Origin: Symbiodinium natans
Taxonomy: Eukaryota > Sar > Dinophyceae > Suessiales > Symbiodiniaceae
Length of the DNA: 64,000 nucleotides
Direction: 5' to 3'
NCBI GenBank assembly: GCA_905221605.1
Contig: CAJNDS010002106.1
Span: 1-64,000 of the forward strand
Below, piece after piece: positions 31,213-42,824 of the stretch. The stretch's first letter is position 1. Every line of letters starts with the position of its first letter. Position numbers and translations under genes: made by a program. Below the pieces are notes generated by a model. That model was not told the DNA's origin. It searched no databases and saw only the letters and a list, made by a program, of their open reading frames with translations.

Positions 31213-32546
31213 CAAGAGAGGGTGGGGATGTTCGAAGCAAAAGAATTGGGTTCGGGACTTGGGGCTACTGATTTTAGGGTTTAGAGTACCATCAACACCT
31301 AGAGCCGGCAACGAAAACGTATCCAAAACCCTAAACCCTACGCCCTACACCCTATAGACCCTGACCCTGAACCCTAGACCATAAACCCTACAGACGCTTC
31401 TTTCAGCAACCCTAGACCCTCATAGACTCATAGCCCTAAATGGGGCTTGTTGGCCTTTTGAAATCTCGAGAGCCGGGCAGCGATCATGGTGCTCACGTGG
31501 CCCGTAAAGCCAGTCGTCTGCGGAGGCCCTGCAGCAGGGTTTAGGGTTTAGGGTTTTGGGCTTAGTGCTTTTAGGTTTCAGGGCAGAAGGTTAGGGTCTA
31601 AGGACGTCTACCGCGTTTGTTCTACATCCCAAAATACCAGCCTGAACCGAGCCATGTTGCTTTGGGATGCATCGAGTACAAACACCTTTGCTTCGAGATT
31701 CATCAGTTTACATAACCCTTGCCTTGAGATACATCGATTTACCTAAACCTTGTAGCCCTCAGCATAAACCTTGATTCGCAACATAACGTTTGGCTCTATT
31801 TCCCTACAGTATCTCAGTAGGAACTAGCCTCAATTAGTAGGTGTTACCCATAAATCTGTCGGTACAGGGGTCCCAGGAAAATTGTTGAAACCCTAAACCC
31901 TTGAGCCCAACCACCCACCGCCTCCTGACCATGGCGTCACAGCTTGGTTCGGGGGCGGGAAATTCGCGCCAGGATTTTGCGCAAATCCGTTGCCGCCTGG
32001 CGAGGAGGGCTTGCGGCTAACCCCAAACCCTATCCTAAACACTAAACTGGGGGGACGGCGCCTAAGCCCCTCGACTTTGATGGCAAGCCGACCTGGGTTC
32101 GCCCGCCTCCCACAGCTCGGGGTGGGTAGTAACCATGTGGCCCATTCTCCTCAAGACCAGTGCTGGTCCCTCACCGCCCCCCCCTCCGACCCTTGGGCGT
32201 GGCTGGCATTTTTTTGGTTTTTTTTTTGGGGGGGGTGGGGGATTACTTCCGCCCTCTGCCAAAAGGTCCCGGAGCCCTGCAGTTGCAGGGTGCTCAAGGA
32301 TTAGGGGGTGTCTGGCGGGTGTCAAAAACTTCCCTGAGCTTTGTCAGATTGACCACGGGAACCCCCCTAAAACTCCCTAATTCCCTCGGACCCCGCCTGG
32401 GACGTAAAACTGAGCCTCAGACCTGCCTTCCCTTGAGACCGGGAGGCTCTCGAACCCACGAACATTCCTGCAACCCCTTGGCACGAAACGTCCTAAAACG
32501 GACTAAGTTTTTAGAAGTGGACTGTTTCCTTGAGTTTAAGCGTAAG
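31213..32546. other. Few telomere-like units, no supported gene
   Basis: CCCTAAA-like 31327-31395 and TTTAGGG 31538-31560. A T/G homopolymer stretch lies at 32210-32240. Frames at 31990-32550 overlap that stretch and show no domain. Confidence 0.4.
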
Positions 32547-32826
32547 CCCTAAAAGGAATACGTTTGGGTGGCTCTGCCGCCTCAGACAGCGTGGGGTGGG
32601 AGAAAAATGTTAGATGGCCTTCCACGATCGGGCCAAAGCTGCTCTTCGCGCTTCACGAAGCTTTCGAGCTTGTTCCAAAGCCTCACCTTCACAGCATCTA
32701 CGCCCTATCACAGCAAACCCTAAACCCTAAACCCTAAACCCTAAACCCTAAACCCTAAACCCTAAACCGCAAACCCTAAACCGTAAACCGTAAACCCTAA
32801 ACCCCAACCCTAAACCCTAAACCCGA
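32547..32826. repeat. Dispersed duplication, copy 2, with CCCTAAA array
   Basis: 32547-32720 matches 16499-16665. A CCCTAAA array with CGCAAA and CCGTAAA variants follows to 32826. Confidence 0.85.
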
Positions 32827-33785
32827 AAAGCTTTCAAGAGCATGCACTACAATCTCTGCAGTTGACAAGGGGGCATGCGTATATTCTCAACTCTAGAAAT
32901 ATTTATTTATGTTTAGAGTTTGGGGTTTAGGATTCAGGGTTTAGGGGTGCCTTCTTGGGGTCCTTATTATAGTATAAGGGAATCCTACTATTGCCTACTA
33001 TTGGCGGGGGTCTGTATCGAGGGTCTCCTCATTTTCCTCCACCCAGATATTTCTGTTTGGCTTGTCACATTAAACCTACTTTGAAAAGCCTCAAAAAGAG
33101 AGAGAACAGGTAATCAAGCTCATGGGAAGGGAACTTTGACAGTATCTGAAACAATAAAGTGATGAATTCATAGAAACAGAAGTAAAGGGTCATTTTCAGA
33201 ACAAATCTTGCTATTGAATTGAAAAGACTGAAGTAGTTAAAAGGCCGTTTAAAAAATAGCAGAAAACGAAAAAAATTCTTAACGGGTAGCTTCTGGAACA
33301 GTTTGCTGAACTGCAGTTCCTGAACTGCCAGAGTTTCCTGAATCCTGGCTTCCTGACTTGCGCCCGTTTCTGAATCGCGTGGTCCAGTTTCTAAACCGCG
33401 CTCCATTCGGGTATGGTTGTACAGGGTAGATGATCCCAAATATGGGGTTCAGTTGGTGCCCATGGCATAAACTTTATAAGTGCTATGAGGCCTCAACTTG
33501 AGAACAAAACAACTCACAGGCCTTCATCGCCCCTCAACCCAGTAGACCCGCCCTGCTAAGCCTAAATCTTGAACCCTAAATTTTTAAATCCTAAACCTTA
33601 AAATTTAGACCCTACACACTAAGCAGTCACTAAACCCTAACCAAGCATATTCTAAACCGAATAGCCCAAGCCTTAAATCTTTTGGACTTAGAGTTATATT
33701 CTTTTTAGATTTAAGGCCCGAATGCTTGAACCTTAAGCCTGAAATTCTCTCGACCCTAGTCCTAAACCCTCTGGACCCTAAGCCC
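32827..33785. other. AT-richer stretch with an unassigned frame
   Basis: 33065-33439 is open on the minus strand (124 codons, Phe/Leu-rich end). Its 5' part consists of repeated TTTCTGAA/CAGTTTCT motifs, and no domain or homologue is recognised. I regard it as probably non-coding. Confidence 0.3.
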
Positions 33786-34040
33786 TGCCCTAAACCCTAA
33801 ACCCCAAACCCTAACCCTAAACCCTGAACCCTAAATCCTAAACCCTAACCCCTAAACCTGAATCGGAACCCCCAGGCCTGCCTCCGATCATGGGGGTTGG
33901 GCCATTGAAGGTGGATCCTGGACAGGGAGAGGAGGGGGGAGGGGGGCACGGGGGCAACCTGAAACCCTAAACCCTAAACCCTAAACGCTAAACCCTAAAC
34001 CCTAAACCCTAAACCCTAAACCCTAAACCATGATCAAGAA
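33786..34040 (-). repeat. CCCTAAA arrays
   Basis: 33789-33860 (degenerate) and 33962-34030, separated by a G-rich stretch. Confidence 0.85.
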
Positions 34041-34839
34041 GGGGGGGGTAAAGGGCATTTGGGTGGGGCACCTCATCGTCTCCAGTCTTACGTGGTTGAA
34101 GGTGCCCTGTAGTTGAGATGTAGAACAACCTAAATCTTCAATGTCGCAAACTCGCGAGGATGTTTTTTCGGGGTTTCTAGGGCTTAAGGCATGATGGCAA
34201 ATGTAAAGCCTCGCGTTTAGGAGTCAGACCTTCGTGACGCAAACTTCTTCTCGATACCGAAGTTCGCTTGACCCGTTTGCCGGCAATCTCAGCGCACAGG
34301 AAACTGAGAATACTCCTGAACAGCCCTGATACACACAACAAAAAGCCTCCCACAAATCCCTGCTAAAGCAAACGCACTGCTTGTAGAATCGCAACAGCCC
34401 AGTTGTGCCTACATGGCGCCCTCGTTGAACCAAAGATGTTGAAGTACCCAATTCGGAGTCCAAATCCCTAATCCCCAAACCCTAAACCATGGGCGAATTT
34501 CGGAGTTTGGGTTTAGGGTCTACCTTAAGCACCCCAAACCTCCCTTTTTGTAGGTACCCTATAAAAGGGGCACAATAAGAACCTGCAAAAAGTAGGTTTT
34601 TGGGTTTAGGGTCTAGGGTTCGGGCTAAACTGCAGACCAGCCTGCTTCTCTCTCTCAGGCTGGGATTACATGAGCCGGTTTAAGGTTTAGGGTTTTGGGT
34701 TTAGGGTTTGTGGTCCACCTAACATAGTGGGGAACGCAGAATCACAGGGTATCCGCCCCAAAAAACAATCGGAAAATAAGTACAAAAAGGAACCCCGCCA
34801 AAAGGCCACAATTTAGAGAATTGCCCCTTGTGAGAATTC
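34041..34839. other. No gene recognised
   Basis: TTTAGGG fragments at 34508-34520, 34595-34620 and 34680-34705. The 34224-34478 minus-strand frame has ordinary composition but no recognisable motif. Confidence 0.4.
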
Positions 34840-34956
34840 TACCCAGAGGGTCCATTTGTAGTACTATTATGGCATTAAGTACCAAAAAAACCATACTAAA
34901 TAGGGTTTTGGGGTACCTAAATCCATAATGGTACTACAAGTGGACCCTCTGGGCTA
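34840..34956. repeat. MITE family D-like, copy 3
   Basis: TACCCAGAGGGTCCATTTGT / ACAAGTGGACCCTCTGGGCTA, with a second inverted pair GTACTATTATGG / CCATAATGGTAC inside. Confidence 0.8.
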
Positions 34957-35049
34957 CAAGGCCCAGGCCTAGAGCCGGTTGCGGTGCGGATGCATAGCCG
35001 AAGTTGTTGACTTCCGTGTGCCTCGTGCAGATCCGGTTATGATGCCTAA

Positions 35050-35097
35050 AGACGACGACGACGACGACTACTACTACTACTCCTGCTGCTGCTGCTG

Positions 35098-35187
<90 letters not shown>

Positions 35188-35226
35188 CTGCTGCTGCTGT
35201 TGCTGCTGCTACTACTACTACTACTG

Positions 35227-35292
<66 letters not shown>

Positions 35293-35335
35293 GTACTGCT
35301 ACGATTCTACGACAAACACTACTACCACTACCACT
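35050..35335. repeat. TAC/TGC trinucleotide repeat
   Basis: (GAC)n, then (TAC)n interrupted twice by (TGC)n runs, to 35292, then degenerate ACTACCACTACC. Poly-Tyr and poly-Val frames are artefacts. Confidence 0.95.
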
Positions 35336-36740
35336 GCAGCTGCCCCCTACCACTGCCACTACCACTCTGCTGCTAGCTGCAAGTGGTGTGCATGGTAAGC
35401 GGCTCTGCGTAATGCATCAAGTCCAAAATGGAGGCAGTGGAACCAACAACGCCTAAAACCCTAAACCCTAAACCCTAAACCATGCAGAAATCTGTTCAAG
35501 TCGAACTGTCACTCTGCCGAACTGCGTGCGAGCATCCCAAAAAGGAGCCGACAAGGCGGAAATGTCTTCGGAACACAGCGGGGCTTACGAAAATAGGGGG
35601 CCCTTGAAAGAGACCGCGAAATAGTAGGATCCCCTTTACTTCCGGACCCTGATAAGGCACCCCCTCAACCCTCAACCCTAAACCCTAAACCACATCGGGG
35701 CTTGTAGCTGAGGGTGCTGGGTGCGGGATGCTAGGGTTTAGGGTTTAGGGTTTAGGTTTAGGTTTTAGGGTTTAGGGTTTAGGGTTTAGGGTTTAGGGTT
35801 TAGGGTTTAGGGTTTGGGGATTCGGGCTGGCCCCCTGAACCTTAAACCTTTCCCTTAAGGCTCTAAGGACTCCTATTCTGGGTTTTATTGGGGCCCAAAA
35901 GCCTTCTTATGTAAGGTTTTTGGGTGCTATTTTGAGCCCAAGGGTTAAGGTTTCGAAAACCGAAACCCCAAACCCTATAAGCCCGAAACCCTGAAACCTA
36001 AACCCTAAACCCTAAACCTTAAAACCCTAAACCCTAAACCCTGAACGCAGCCCCCAAGACTCCATGACGCAGTCCGTGTGGCATAGCAGGCTGAAATGAC
36101 CTCTTCAGTGGTGGTGGAGACTGACCTGCATCCGTGGTGGTTCAGGGTTCAGGGTTTAGGGTTTAGGGCTTAGGGCTTAGGGCCGTTCTTTCAGGTCAGG
36201 ATTGCAGAGTTCACCTTCGAGACCAAAGTAAGCCCAAAATTGGGGTCCTTTTCCCTCTACTACTCTAATCAAACCGTAATCCCTATTATTAGAGTATGTG
36301 GACGATAAACCCTGCACCCTAAATTGTTCAGGGTTGGTAGCTTCATTTCCCCTACTTTCGTCGCACCCCAGGGAACCTTAGGGAGTAGTGGGGAGGAATA
36401 AGGAACCTTGGGTTACATACTCCCCTTGAATCCCACCCTTAAGGACTCTAAAACAAATGACCTGGAAATATGGAGGTTTACAAAACAAGAAACCCTCACA
36501 TTACCCACAGAACAGTAGCACTCCCCAGAATGCGGACCCCAGTAAGGTGTAGCCTTGTTGACTTTGATGGGCGCAAAAAGTAGGCCTAGACTCCACTAGG
36601 GAGCAAAAGGGAGCCACCAGCAGCACTAAGCCCTGCACATGGGTGTTTAGGGTTTAGGGTTTAGGGTTTAGGGTTGAGGGTTTAGGGTTTAGGGTTTAGG
36701 GTAGCGAAATTTTCATTTCTTCAGCATGCTGAAGTAATAA
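35336..36740. repeat. Telomere-like arrays, no supported gene
   Basis: CCCTAAA 35456-35482, 35665-35690 and 35998-36048; TTTAGGG 35731-35818, 36150-36182 and 36643-36703. Nothing else is recognised. Confidence 0.7.
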
Positions 36741-36986
36741 GCATGAAGCAATCAATCGTTGCCAAGTGAGGCTGCAAGCATCTCAGCTCAGTTCCCACAT
36801 TTCTCCCATATACTTCTGGAAGCTGTGGCGAGGTTTGCGATGTGTGTGCATGTGATTTTGTGTTGTTTTCGTGCGACCCTGAGTCACAAACCTGACGTAA
36901 CCTCCGATTGTCGCACTAGGGAGGGCAGGCCGGTTCTCATCGAGGGTGGGCGCATCCTCCCATGACTGTTGAACACCCGCGTTCCT

Positions 36987-37093
36987 CTAGGATGGCCCTT
37001 CAAACCCTCTGAAAATAATGAAAAATATTCCTTGAATATGGTCCTCTTAGACCCAAGAAGGGAAAATATCAAATGTCCCAGGGGCCTACCTAG
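36987..37093. repeat. Dispersed repeat family F, copy 3
   Basis: CTAGGATGGCCCTTCAAACC … GGTCCTCTTAGACCCAAGAA … GGGGCCTACCTAG, the best-preserved ends of the family. Confidence 0.75.
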
Positions 37094-37878
37094 TCATGGC
37101 TATTTGTTGAAGGAGATTTGAAGCACTAGCTCCTTTGGGTTTCGGAGCCCTAAACCCTAAACCCTATACCCTAAACCCTAATAAAAGGGGCCTTTGTACA
37201 TGACGATGCGCCCGTCTGCGTGGTTGAATCCCACAGATCCTCCAGCCATGGATTCTGCTCGGGGTTCAGGGGCTTGAGGTTTAAAGGGTTTTGCTTTGGG
37301 TTTGGGACTTCAGGCCCTGAACCCTAAACCCTAAACCCTAAACCTTAAACCCTAAACCACCCTTGCTTCGACAGTTTACGGGGCGGATTCAGGGCTGGAG
37401 GGTTGAACCCCGTCCAAGGGCTACAAGTTTGGTGTGCCCAGAGGGTTTCGGGTTTAAGCTTCAGGGTTTAGGGTTTCGGGTTTCGGATTTCGGGTTTAGG
37501 GCTATTTCGCATGGTGCTGGGTACCTAAATTCCATAAGAGTACTACCAGTTGCATGCTCAGACGATGCCACCTTCCGTGGCCTCCATGCTGTTCTCGGCC
37601 TTCGTCGAAGACCATCTCGGGCAGCCTGGTGCTTGCGCTGCCAGCGACACGGCGTGCATGACGTCTCCATCTCTGTCTGGCCCAAGCTTTGCTTGCTAAA
37701 CCCTAAACCCTAAACCCTAAACCCTAAACCCTAAACCCTAAACCCTAAACCCTAAACCCTGCTCGGCCATATCCAGAGTGCTGGCCGCCTTGTCCGCCAT
37801 GGCTGGATCCACAGATGGAGAGGTCCAGGTATCCTTGCTGACTGACTCGAGACGTCCAAGACGGGGTCCTTTCGGGTG
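37094..37878. repeat. Telomere-like arrays, no supported gene
   Basis: CCCTAAA 37148-37182, 37317-37358 and 37697-37760; TTTAGGG/TTTCGGG 37445-37500. Confidence 0.7.
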
Positions 37879-37972
37879 AACCCAAAGGCTCCAATGTAGT
37901 TCCTTTTTTGGGTTAGTTATAGGGATTCTAGTATGCTACCCGAAAAAGGTACCACATAGGAGCCTTTGGGTA
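37879..37972. repeat. MITE family B, copy 4 (no insert)
   Basis: AACCCAAAGGCTCCAATGTA / TACCACATAGGAGCCTTTGGG. TTTTTTGGGTTAGTTATAGG marks the uninterrupted state of the site filled in 14976-15086. Confidence 0.82.
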
Positions 37973-38638
37973 GGGTTAGGATACTTTAGGATACTTTAGG
38001 GTTTAGGGTTCAGGGTTTAGGGGGATTTAGGGGTTTCTGGTTTCGGGGGATTTTGGGGGTTTAGGGTTTGGGGTCCTTACCACAAGCACGTGGTAGCCGA
38101 AGAAGTCTCAGAGAATGAACTTGCATCCTCAACCCCCAAGTTGGCACCACATACACCGTGCTACCACTGTGGGTTGCTAACAAATCCCATTAGGTAGGAG
38201 ATAACGGCCTAGGGTAATGCCCTTGTGTAGTCCGTGCATCCTAAGCCCTAACCCTCACCCCTAAACGCTAAACCCAACCCTACACCCTAAACCCCAACCC
38301 TAAACCCTAAACCCTAAACTCTAAACCCTAAACCCTAAACCCTAAACCGCATCCCCAAAAACCGTCTCCTCCGGGGATCAGCCACATCCTAAGCCGACTG
38401 GGAGGCTGGCTGGAGCAGGGTGTCAGGGCTGCAAGCTCCCCAACCCTAAACCCTAAGCCCTAAGCGCTAAGCCCTAAACCCTAAACCCTAAACCCTAAAC
38501 CGAAAGCCCTAAGCCCTAAGCCCTAAACCCTAGCTCTTAGGGTTTATAGGGTTTAGGGAGCTAGTGTGTTGTGAAGATCCTGGCAATCGTGCAGCCACAA
38601 AAACGACTCTAAGCATGAATAGGTTCTCAGGTAAGGAC
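37973..38638. repeat. Telomere-like arrays
   Basis: TTTAGGG 37995-38062 and CCCTAAA 38280-38348 and 38440-38535, the latter with GCCCTAA variants. Confidence 0.75.
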
Positions 38639-38748
38639 TACCTATGGTCTCCATTGTAGTACCTTTTCTGGGTTAACCAGTTCAGGTTAGGATCCAATAA
38701 GAGAGAAAGTTAACCAACAAAAAGAAACTACAATGGAGACTATAGGTA
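38639..38748. repeat. MITE family B, copy 5
   Basis: TACCTATGGTCTCCATTGTAGT / ACTACAATGGAGACTATAGGTA. This variant subfamily (GTCTCC for GCTCC) has both ends changed in concert. Confidence 0.82.
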
Positions 38749-39290
38749 GTAGGATCTTGCCGACGGGTCCTCAGGTGACAGCCGTACTGTAAACATCATG
38801 TGTAGGGGCTAAGGGGGCTTGGTAAGTGGATGAAAACTCATCTGGGCTGTGATTGCACTGACTTCACTTAGGGTTAGAACCTACTGATAAACGACAAAGA
38901 ATACGGTTTCAGGAATTATGGGTTCCCTGAGTCCTTCAACACTTTTTTGCTACCTTTGCTGAAGTCGGAGATAGTTCCCCCCCAAGTTCCCTGTGAGCCC
39001 AAAGGGAGGGGGGGGAGGGGGAGCTCGGGTGTTTTGGATATAGGTGTTTGGGACTAAAGGCCTGTTTTGTGCTACTCGGTGCTGCGAAAAAGAGGTTTTT
39101 CGTGGGACAAGGGGGGCCTAAATCTTCCCCTGGATACCATCCATACTCGCCATAAGCCCGAGGCGAACGAAAATCAAACCACCGTTTGCTTGGGCCAAGC
39201 AAATGCTGAACATAATCCAAAATGCAACATAACCCTGCAAGCCAAAACCTCTCAACTCGAAAGGAACCAATTTCTACACTCTCTACACCC
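38749..39290. other. No telomere units, no supported gene
   Basis: About 540 bp of ordinary sequence. Open frames on both strands at 38936-39290 carry no recognisable motif. Confidence 0.4.
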
Positions 39291-39370
39291 TACACCCAAT
39301 GGCTCCTACGTAGTACTTTCTTGGGGTAGTATACTCGAATCCCCTAGAACTACCTTTTAGCCTTCAGGTA
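39291..39370. repeat. MITE family B, copy 6
   Basis: TACACCCAATGGCTCCTACG / AGCCTTCAGGTA. The right arm is shortened. Confidence 0.75.
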
Positions 39371-39476
39371 AACACTTCTTGCTCATCACAGCAGCTCCCA
39401 GGCCATGTCCCGCACCATATCGATGTCCTTGGAGCGTCCTCAGCTCCATGTTGGGGACAGAAGCTTCTGAGTGCGT

Positions 39477-39546
39477 TGGGTTTAGGGTTTAGGGTTTAGG
39501 GTTTAGGGTTTAGGGTTTAGGGTTTAGGGTTTAGGGTTTAGGGTTT
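39477..39546 (+). repeat. TTTAGGG array
   Basis: Ten consecutive perfect TTTAGGG units. Confidence 0.95.
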
Positions 39547-39680
39547 GTTTTGGCAGGTCAAGTTTATCGGTCTCGAACCCTCACGGATAAGGGCTTCTTT
39601 CAGGGCTTCCGGGCCCCAAAGCAGGATGGACAGTGGGTTTGCAGCTCGACAGTGCCAGCGTGTGGCCCAAACCTCCATTA

Positions 39681-39825
39681 CTTGGAGGTTCAAGGGTACT
39701 TAGAATATCAATTATAACTGTACTTATAACCCAATTATACCCCCTCTTAGGGTACTTAAAGGGCTCATATTAGCAGGGTTCTACCTACACTTCTCATGTG
39801 TTACTAAGTACCCTGAACCTCCAAG
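39681..39825. repeat. MITE family A, copy 4
   Basis: CTTGGAGGTTCAAGGGTACTTAG / CTAAGTACCCTGAACCTCCAAG, 22-bp perfect inverted ends flanked by TA on each side. No telomere-like insert. Confidence 0.9.
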
Positions 39826-39884
39826 TATCCCTGTTCTTGACCAAGGACTGCTGTACGCTCCTGAGGCGCGAAATCATGTTGGGT

Positions 39885-40022
39885 CCTAGGATGGCCCATA
39901 TAAGACCCTCTGAAAGAATATTCCTGACTCTGATCCTCTTAAACCCAAGAAGGGAATGTTCCCGACTATGCTCCTCTTGAGCCCAAGAAGGGAAAATGGT
40001 TAACGTCTCAAGGGCCTACCGA
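39885..40022. repeat. Dispersed repeat family F, copy 4
   Basis: CCTAGGATGGCCC … AAGGGCCTACC. An internal 40-bp segment (TTCCTGACTCTGATCCTCTT plus AACCCAAGAAGGGAA) is duplicated in tandem. Confidence 0.75.
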
Positions 40023-41600
40023 GAGTGGCTTATAATCGACCAGAAGCACTTGAAAGCCTATACTTTTTTGGCCGAAAATAGGGGTACCCTTTTGGGGCGT
40101 CCCCTTTACGGGGATTCTACTCTATTTGCGGGATAACAGGGGTACCCATATTTTGGGACATACCCATGGCTTTTTTGTTGGGCAGGTTACCGAACCCTTA
40201 GGCGTAAAAATAACACCTTTGGGCCCAGAATCCTAGAATATGAGTCCTTACAGCCAGAGGGGTAAGAATCCTTGGTGGGCGTTTTCCAATGAGAACCTAC
40301 CAAAAAAGTAACCTTAAACCCTACACCCTAAACCCTAGACCCCCAAGTAGGTTTGAGGGTTCTTAAGGTAGGTAGGGTTCATCTGCATTCTGGGCCATCC
40401 TGAAACCTCTATTTGCGTGGTAGGGTTTAGGGTATAGGGTTTAGGGAATTAGGGTTTAGGGTTTAGGGTTTCATACCTGATCTAGGGTATCGAGATGGGG
40501 TAGATCAAACTCCTCAATCCCCATCAGACCACCAGAGCCCTACACCCTCCCAAACCCTAAACCCTAAACTCTAAAACTCTAAAACCCTAAACTCTAAAAC
40601 TCTAAAACCCTAAACCCTAAACCCGAAACCCTAAACCCTAAACCCTAAACCTCAACCCCCGCAAAACTGTAACCTGCCTGTCCTCTTGCCAAGCGTCCCG
40701 TGACATCATCTGTGCAGATCTTCTGCCCAAAGATCTGTGGCGAGGAAAGGCGGCAGAGCCCCATGGAGTAGAGATTCTTCATCTTCTTTCACACTTTCTG
40801 TCTGGCTAAGGGCTTGGGTACCCTAAACCCTATAAACTCTAAAACGGTAATAGCCGTAAAGCCACTGTCTCCCTTCTTGTTTGCTCTTGGCATTCCTGTC
40901 TTCTTCAACATGGACCTGTTTTTACAAGCGCCTAGGGGTGCTCAATGCTTGTCCCCATGATGTCGGGGGTTTGGAAGGAGGCTTGCGGGGTGAGGCCTGA
41001 AGAAGGGGCATCATTAGCGAAGTTGTCGGGTGCTTCAGGGGCTTAGAGGGTTTGGGCTTGCAGGGACTTTGGTAACCGCGGAAGCGAACCCCCAATCTAC
41101 GAGGCGAACTACCTAAACAACACCCTGAGCCCTAACGCAAGTGAAACAACCTCTCGCCCAGCCCCTAAATTAATAGGAACTTCTAAGGCCCCAAATGCTA
41201 AACCCTGCAATCGTATCCCCTACCCCTAAACCCGAGACCCCAAACCCTAAACCCCAGTCCCTAAACCCCAAACCCTAAATCCTGAACCCTAAATCCTGAA
41301 CCCTAAATCCTGAACCCTAAACCCTAAACCCTAAACCCTAAACCCTAAACCCAGGCCTTGAAGTGCCTCTGCGAGGCGATGTGGCCCGACCAGTTGCCCG
41401 GATGACCGACACCATGATCTGTTTAGGGTTTTAGAGTTCAGGGTTTTAGGGTTTAGGGTTCAGGGTTTAGGGTTTAGGGTTTTAGGGTTTAGGGTTCAGG
41501 GTTTAGGGTTCAGGGTTCAGGGTTTAGGGTTCAGGGTTCAGGGTTTCGGGTTTAGGGTTCAGGGTTTAGGGTTCAGGGTTTAGGAGTGAAGGGGTCTAAG
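40023..41600. repeat. Telomere-like arrays, otherwise unrecognised
   Basis: TTTAGGG 40423-40472, CCCTAAA 40548-40655 (with ACTCTAAA variants), CCCTAAA 41225-41352 and a TTTAGGG/TTCAGGG alternating array 41424-41583. The stretch 40660-41215 has no supported gene. Confidence 0.7.
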
Positions 41601-41614
41601 GGTTTCAGTTTAAC

Positions 41615-41705
41615 CTGGGAATAGCAAGGGCACCCTTTTTCTGGTTTAAAAGGGGCTGATGAGGGAACCCCAAGCCCTAAAAAAGGGGGAATTCCAGGGC
41701 CTACT
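41615..41705. repeat. Dispersed repeat family E, copy 3
   Basis: AAGGGCACCCTTTTTCTGG, TTAAAAGGGGCTGATGAGGG and AAAAAAGGGGGAATTCC. Confidence 0.6.
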
Positions 41706-41741
41706 CCGACTCCTCGGGTCTTGCTTATTTCGTGTTTAGGT

Positions 41742-41817
41742 TGGGGTGTTCCCCCTAATAGTACGAACACTCCTTAATCAGGATTACTAAAAAAATGGGG
41801 GGATTGCTATAATCCCA
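41742..41817. repeat. MITE family C, copy 3
   Basis: TGGGGTGTTCCCCCTAATAG … GGGGGGATTGCTATAATCCCA. No clear target duplication. Confidence 0.65.
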
Positions 41818-41931
41818 ATTCAGGAGTTGTTGTACAAGGGCGTCGCGCTTGTGGCTGCGAACATCGTCCGGCACGGTCGCACCCGCGAGATGGCTGCCCG
41901 ATCGCGAAACCAAGCCTCGGAGTCCCATGTA

Positions 41932-42201
41932 CTACCGGTGCTCCTGGACGTAGTCAGCGATGGGCGTCTCGGGCAAGATTAAGATCAACGCCTCCTCATT
42001 GAACATCATCCGGATCTCGATGCCGGGCTCGCTCGCCTTTGGAAGCTTCGCAAGACAACCCTGTGCCCAACACAGTGCGTCAGCCACCGTGGCTTCCTTG
42101 CCGAAGAACTTTGGTTGCCAAACTTGTCCATCAGCGCTCAGGCGCAACTCCCCAGCCTCTGTTAGAGTGATGCTGCCATAAAGAGGCTTTGGCATGCCCA
42201 T
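41932..42201 (-). CDS. Candidate small ORF or terminal exon, unknown product
   Basis: Open frame of 89 aa from the first of two nearby ATGs (MGMPKPLYGS…) to a stop after ADYVQEHR. The frame stays open upstream to 42246, and CTTGCAG about 15 bases before this ATG could be a splice acceptor, so it may be a last exon. Composition is balanced and protein-like, with alternating hydrophobic stretches (GSITLTEAGELRLSADGQVW; GIEIRMMFNEEALILILPE), unlike the repeat-derived frames nearby. It sits in a stretch of about 960 bp (41826-42790) without telomere-like repeats, which is exceptional here. The family is not recognised, and no signal peptide or membrane segment is evident in the part after the ATG. 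Confidence 0.4.
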   Translation of the reverse strand: MGMPKPLYGSITLTEAGELRLSADGQVWQPKFFGKEATVADALCWAQGCLAKLPKASEPGIEIRMMFNEEALILILPETPIADYVQEHR

Positions 42202-42800
42202 GCTGCTGGCTGCAAGCATCAGGATGACTGGACTATGTGCGCACAATCCTTAGGCGGGGGGAATCCGACAAAACGCTGCAGTCACGCAAAAAAACAACTG
42301 CAAATGCCAGCTTCGTCGTCGAATTTACATATGACAAGTATAATGCAAGGCAAGCAGGCAAGCGCGTGACGGCGTCTGTCTGTTGCATTTTTTCGCAGCA
42401 CACAGACTATTCTGTCTTATGTAGTGTTGCCTCCACGGTGCGACGATGCCACCGAAGAAGGTCTTGTCTGCAAATAGCTGCATACAGCTATCATACCATG
42501 ACTTGGTGGAGCAGTGCAGAGTCAAGCCGTCCACTGTCACCAAGAAGAAACAGAATAGAGATGTGCGAGCACGTATTTGCACAGTACATGAGGCTTTGAC
42601 GACCACTGAGCTGGGGTAAACTGATTTCACGTCGCGCAGCCGGCAATGAAATGGGGGGGGTCCGCCAGGGCTCAGCTCGTCTCGTCTGCTATGCTTCAAA
42701 CTACGTCCCCGGTGGCAATGGCCAAACACTGCACTTGCTTGGCGTTTGGATGTTTCCAGTATGTTAAACCAGCAATGAATCGGTTTGCATGAACAACCTT
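42202..42800. other. Telomere-free stretch upstream of a candidate small gene
   Basis: With 41826-42201 this makes about 960 bp without a telomere-like unit. On the minus strand it lies 5' of the candidate frame and could hold its 5' exon or leader. Frames of 120-134 codons on both strands lack recognisable motifs. Confidence 0.35.
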
Positions 42801-42824
42801 GAGAGATCTTCAGGTTTCTGAGGG

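Noticed and set aside
30874-31326. Frames of 60-104 codons with repeated PRVSLECPT or LGTPGRLWG
   Set aside because: Open in several phases because of the 26-27-bp minisatellite. One-base length differences between units would break any conserved reading frame.
32430-32470. Minus-strand GGGTTCGAGAGCC resembling a tRNA T-loop
   Set aside because: Spacing is off by one and no cloverleaf can be built.
33065-33439. 124-codon minus-strand frame
   Set aside because: AT-rich with internal short repeats and no recognisable domain. Recorded only as unassigned.
34934-35365. Poly-Val (minus) and poly-Tyr (plus) frames
   Set aside because: They are pure trinucleotide repeat translations.
42325-42729. 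134-codon minus-strand frame upstream of the small candidate gene
   Set aside because: Composition is not protein-like, and no motif or start context stands out.
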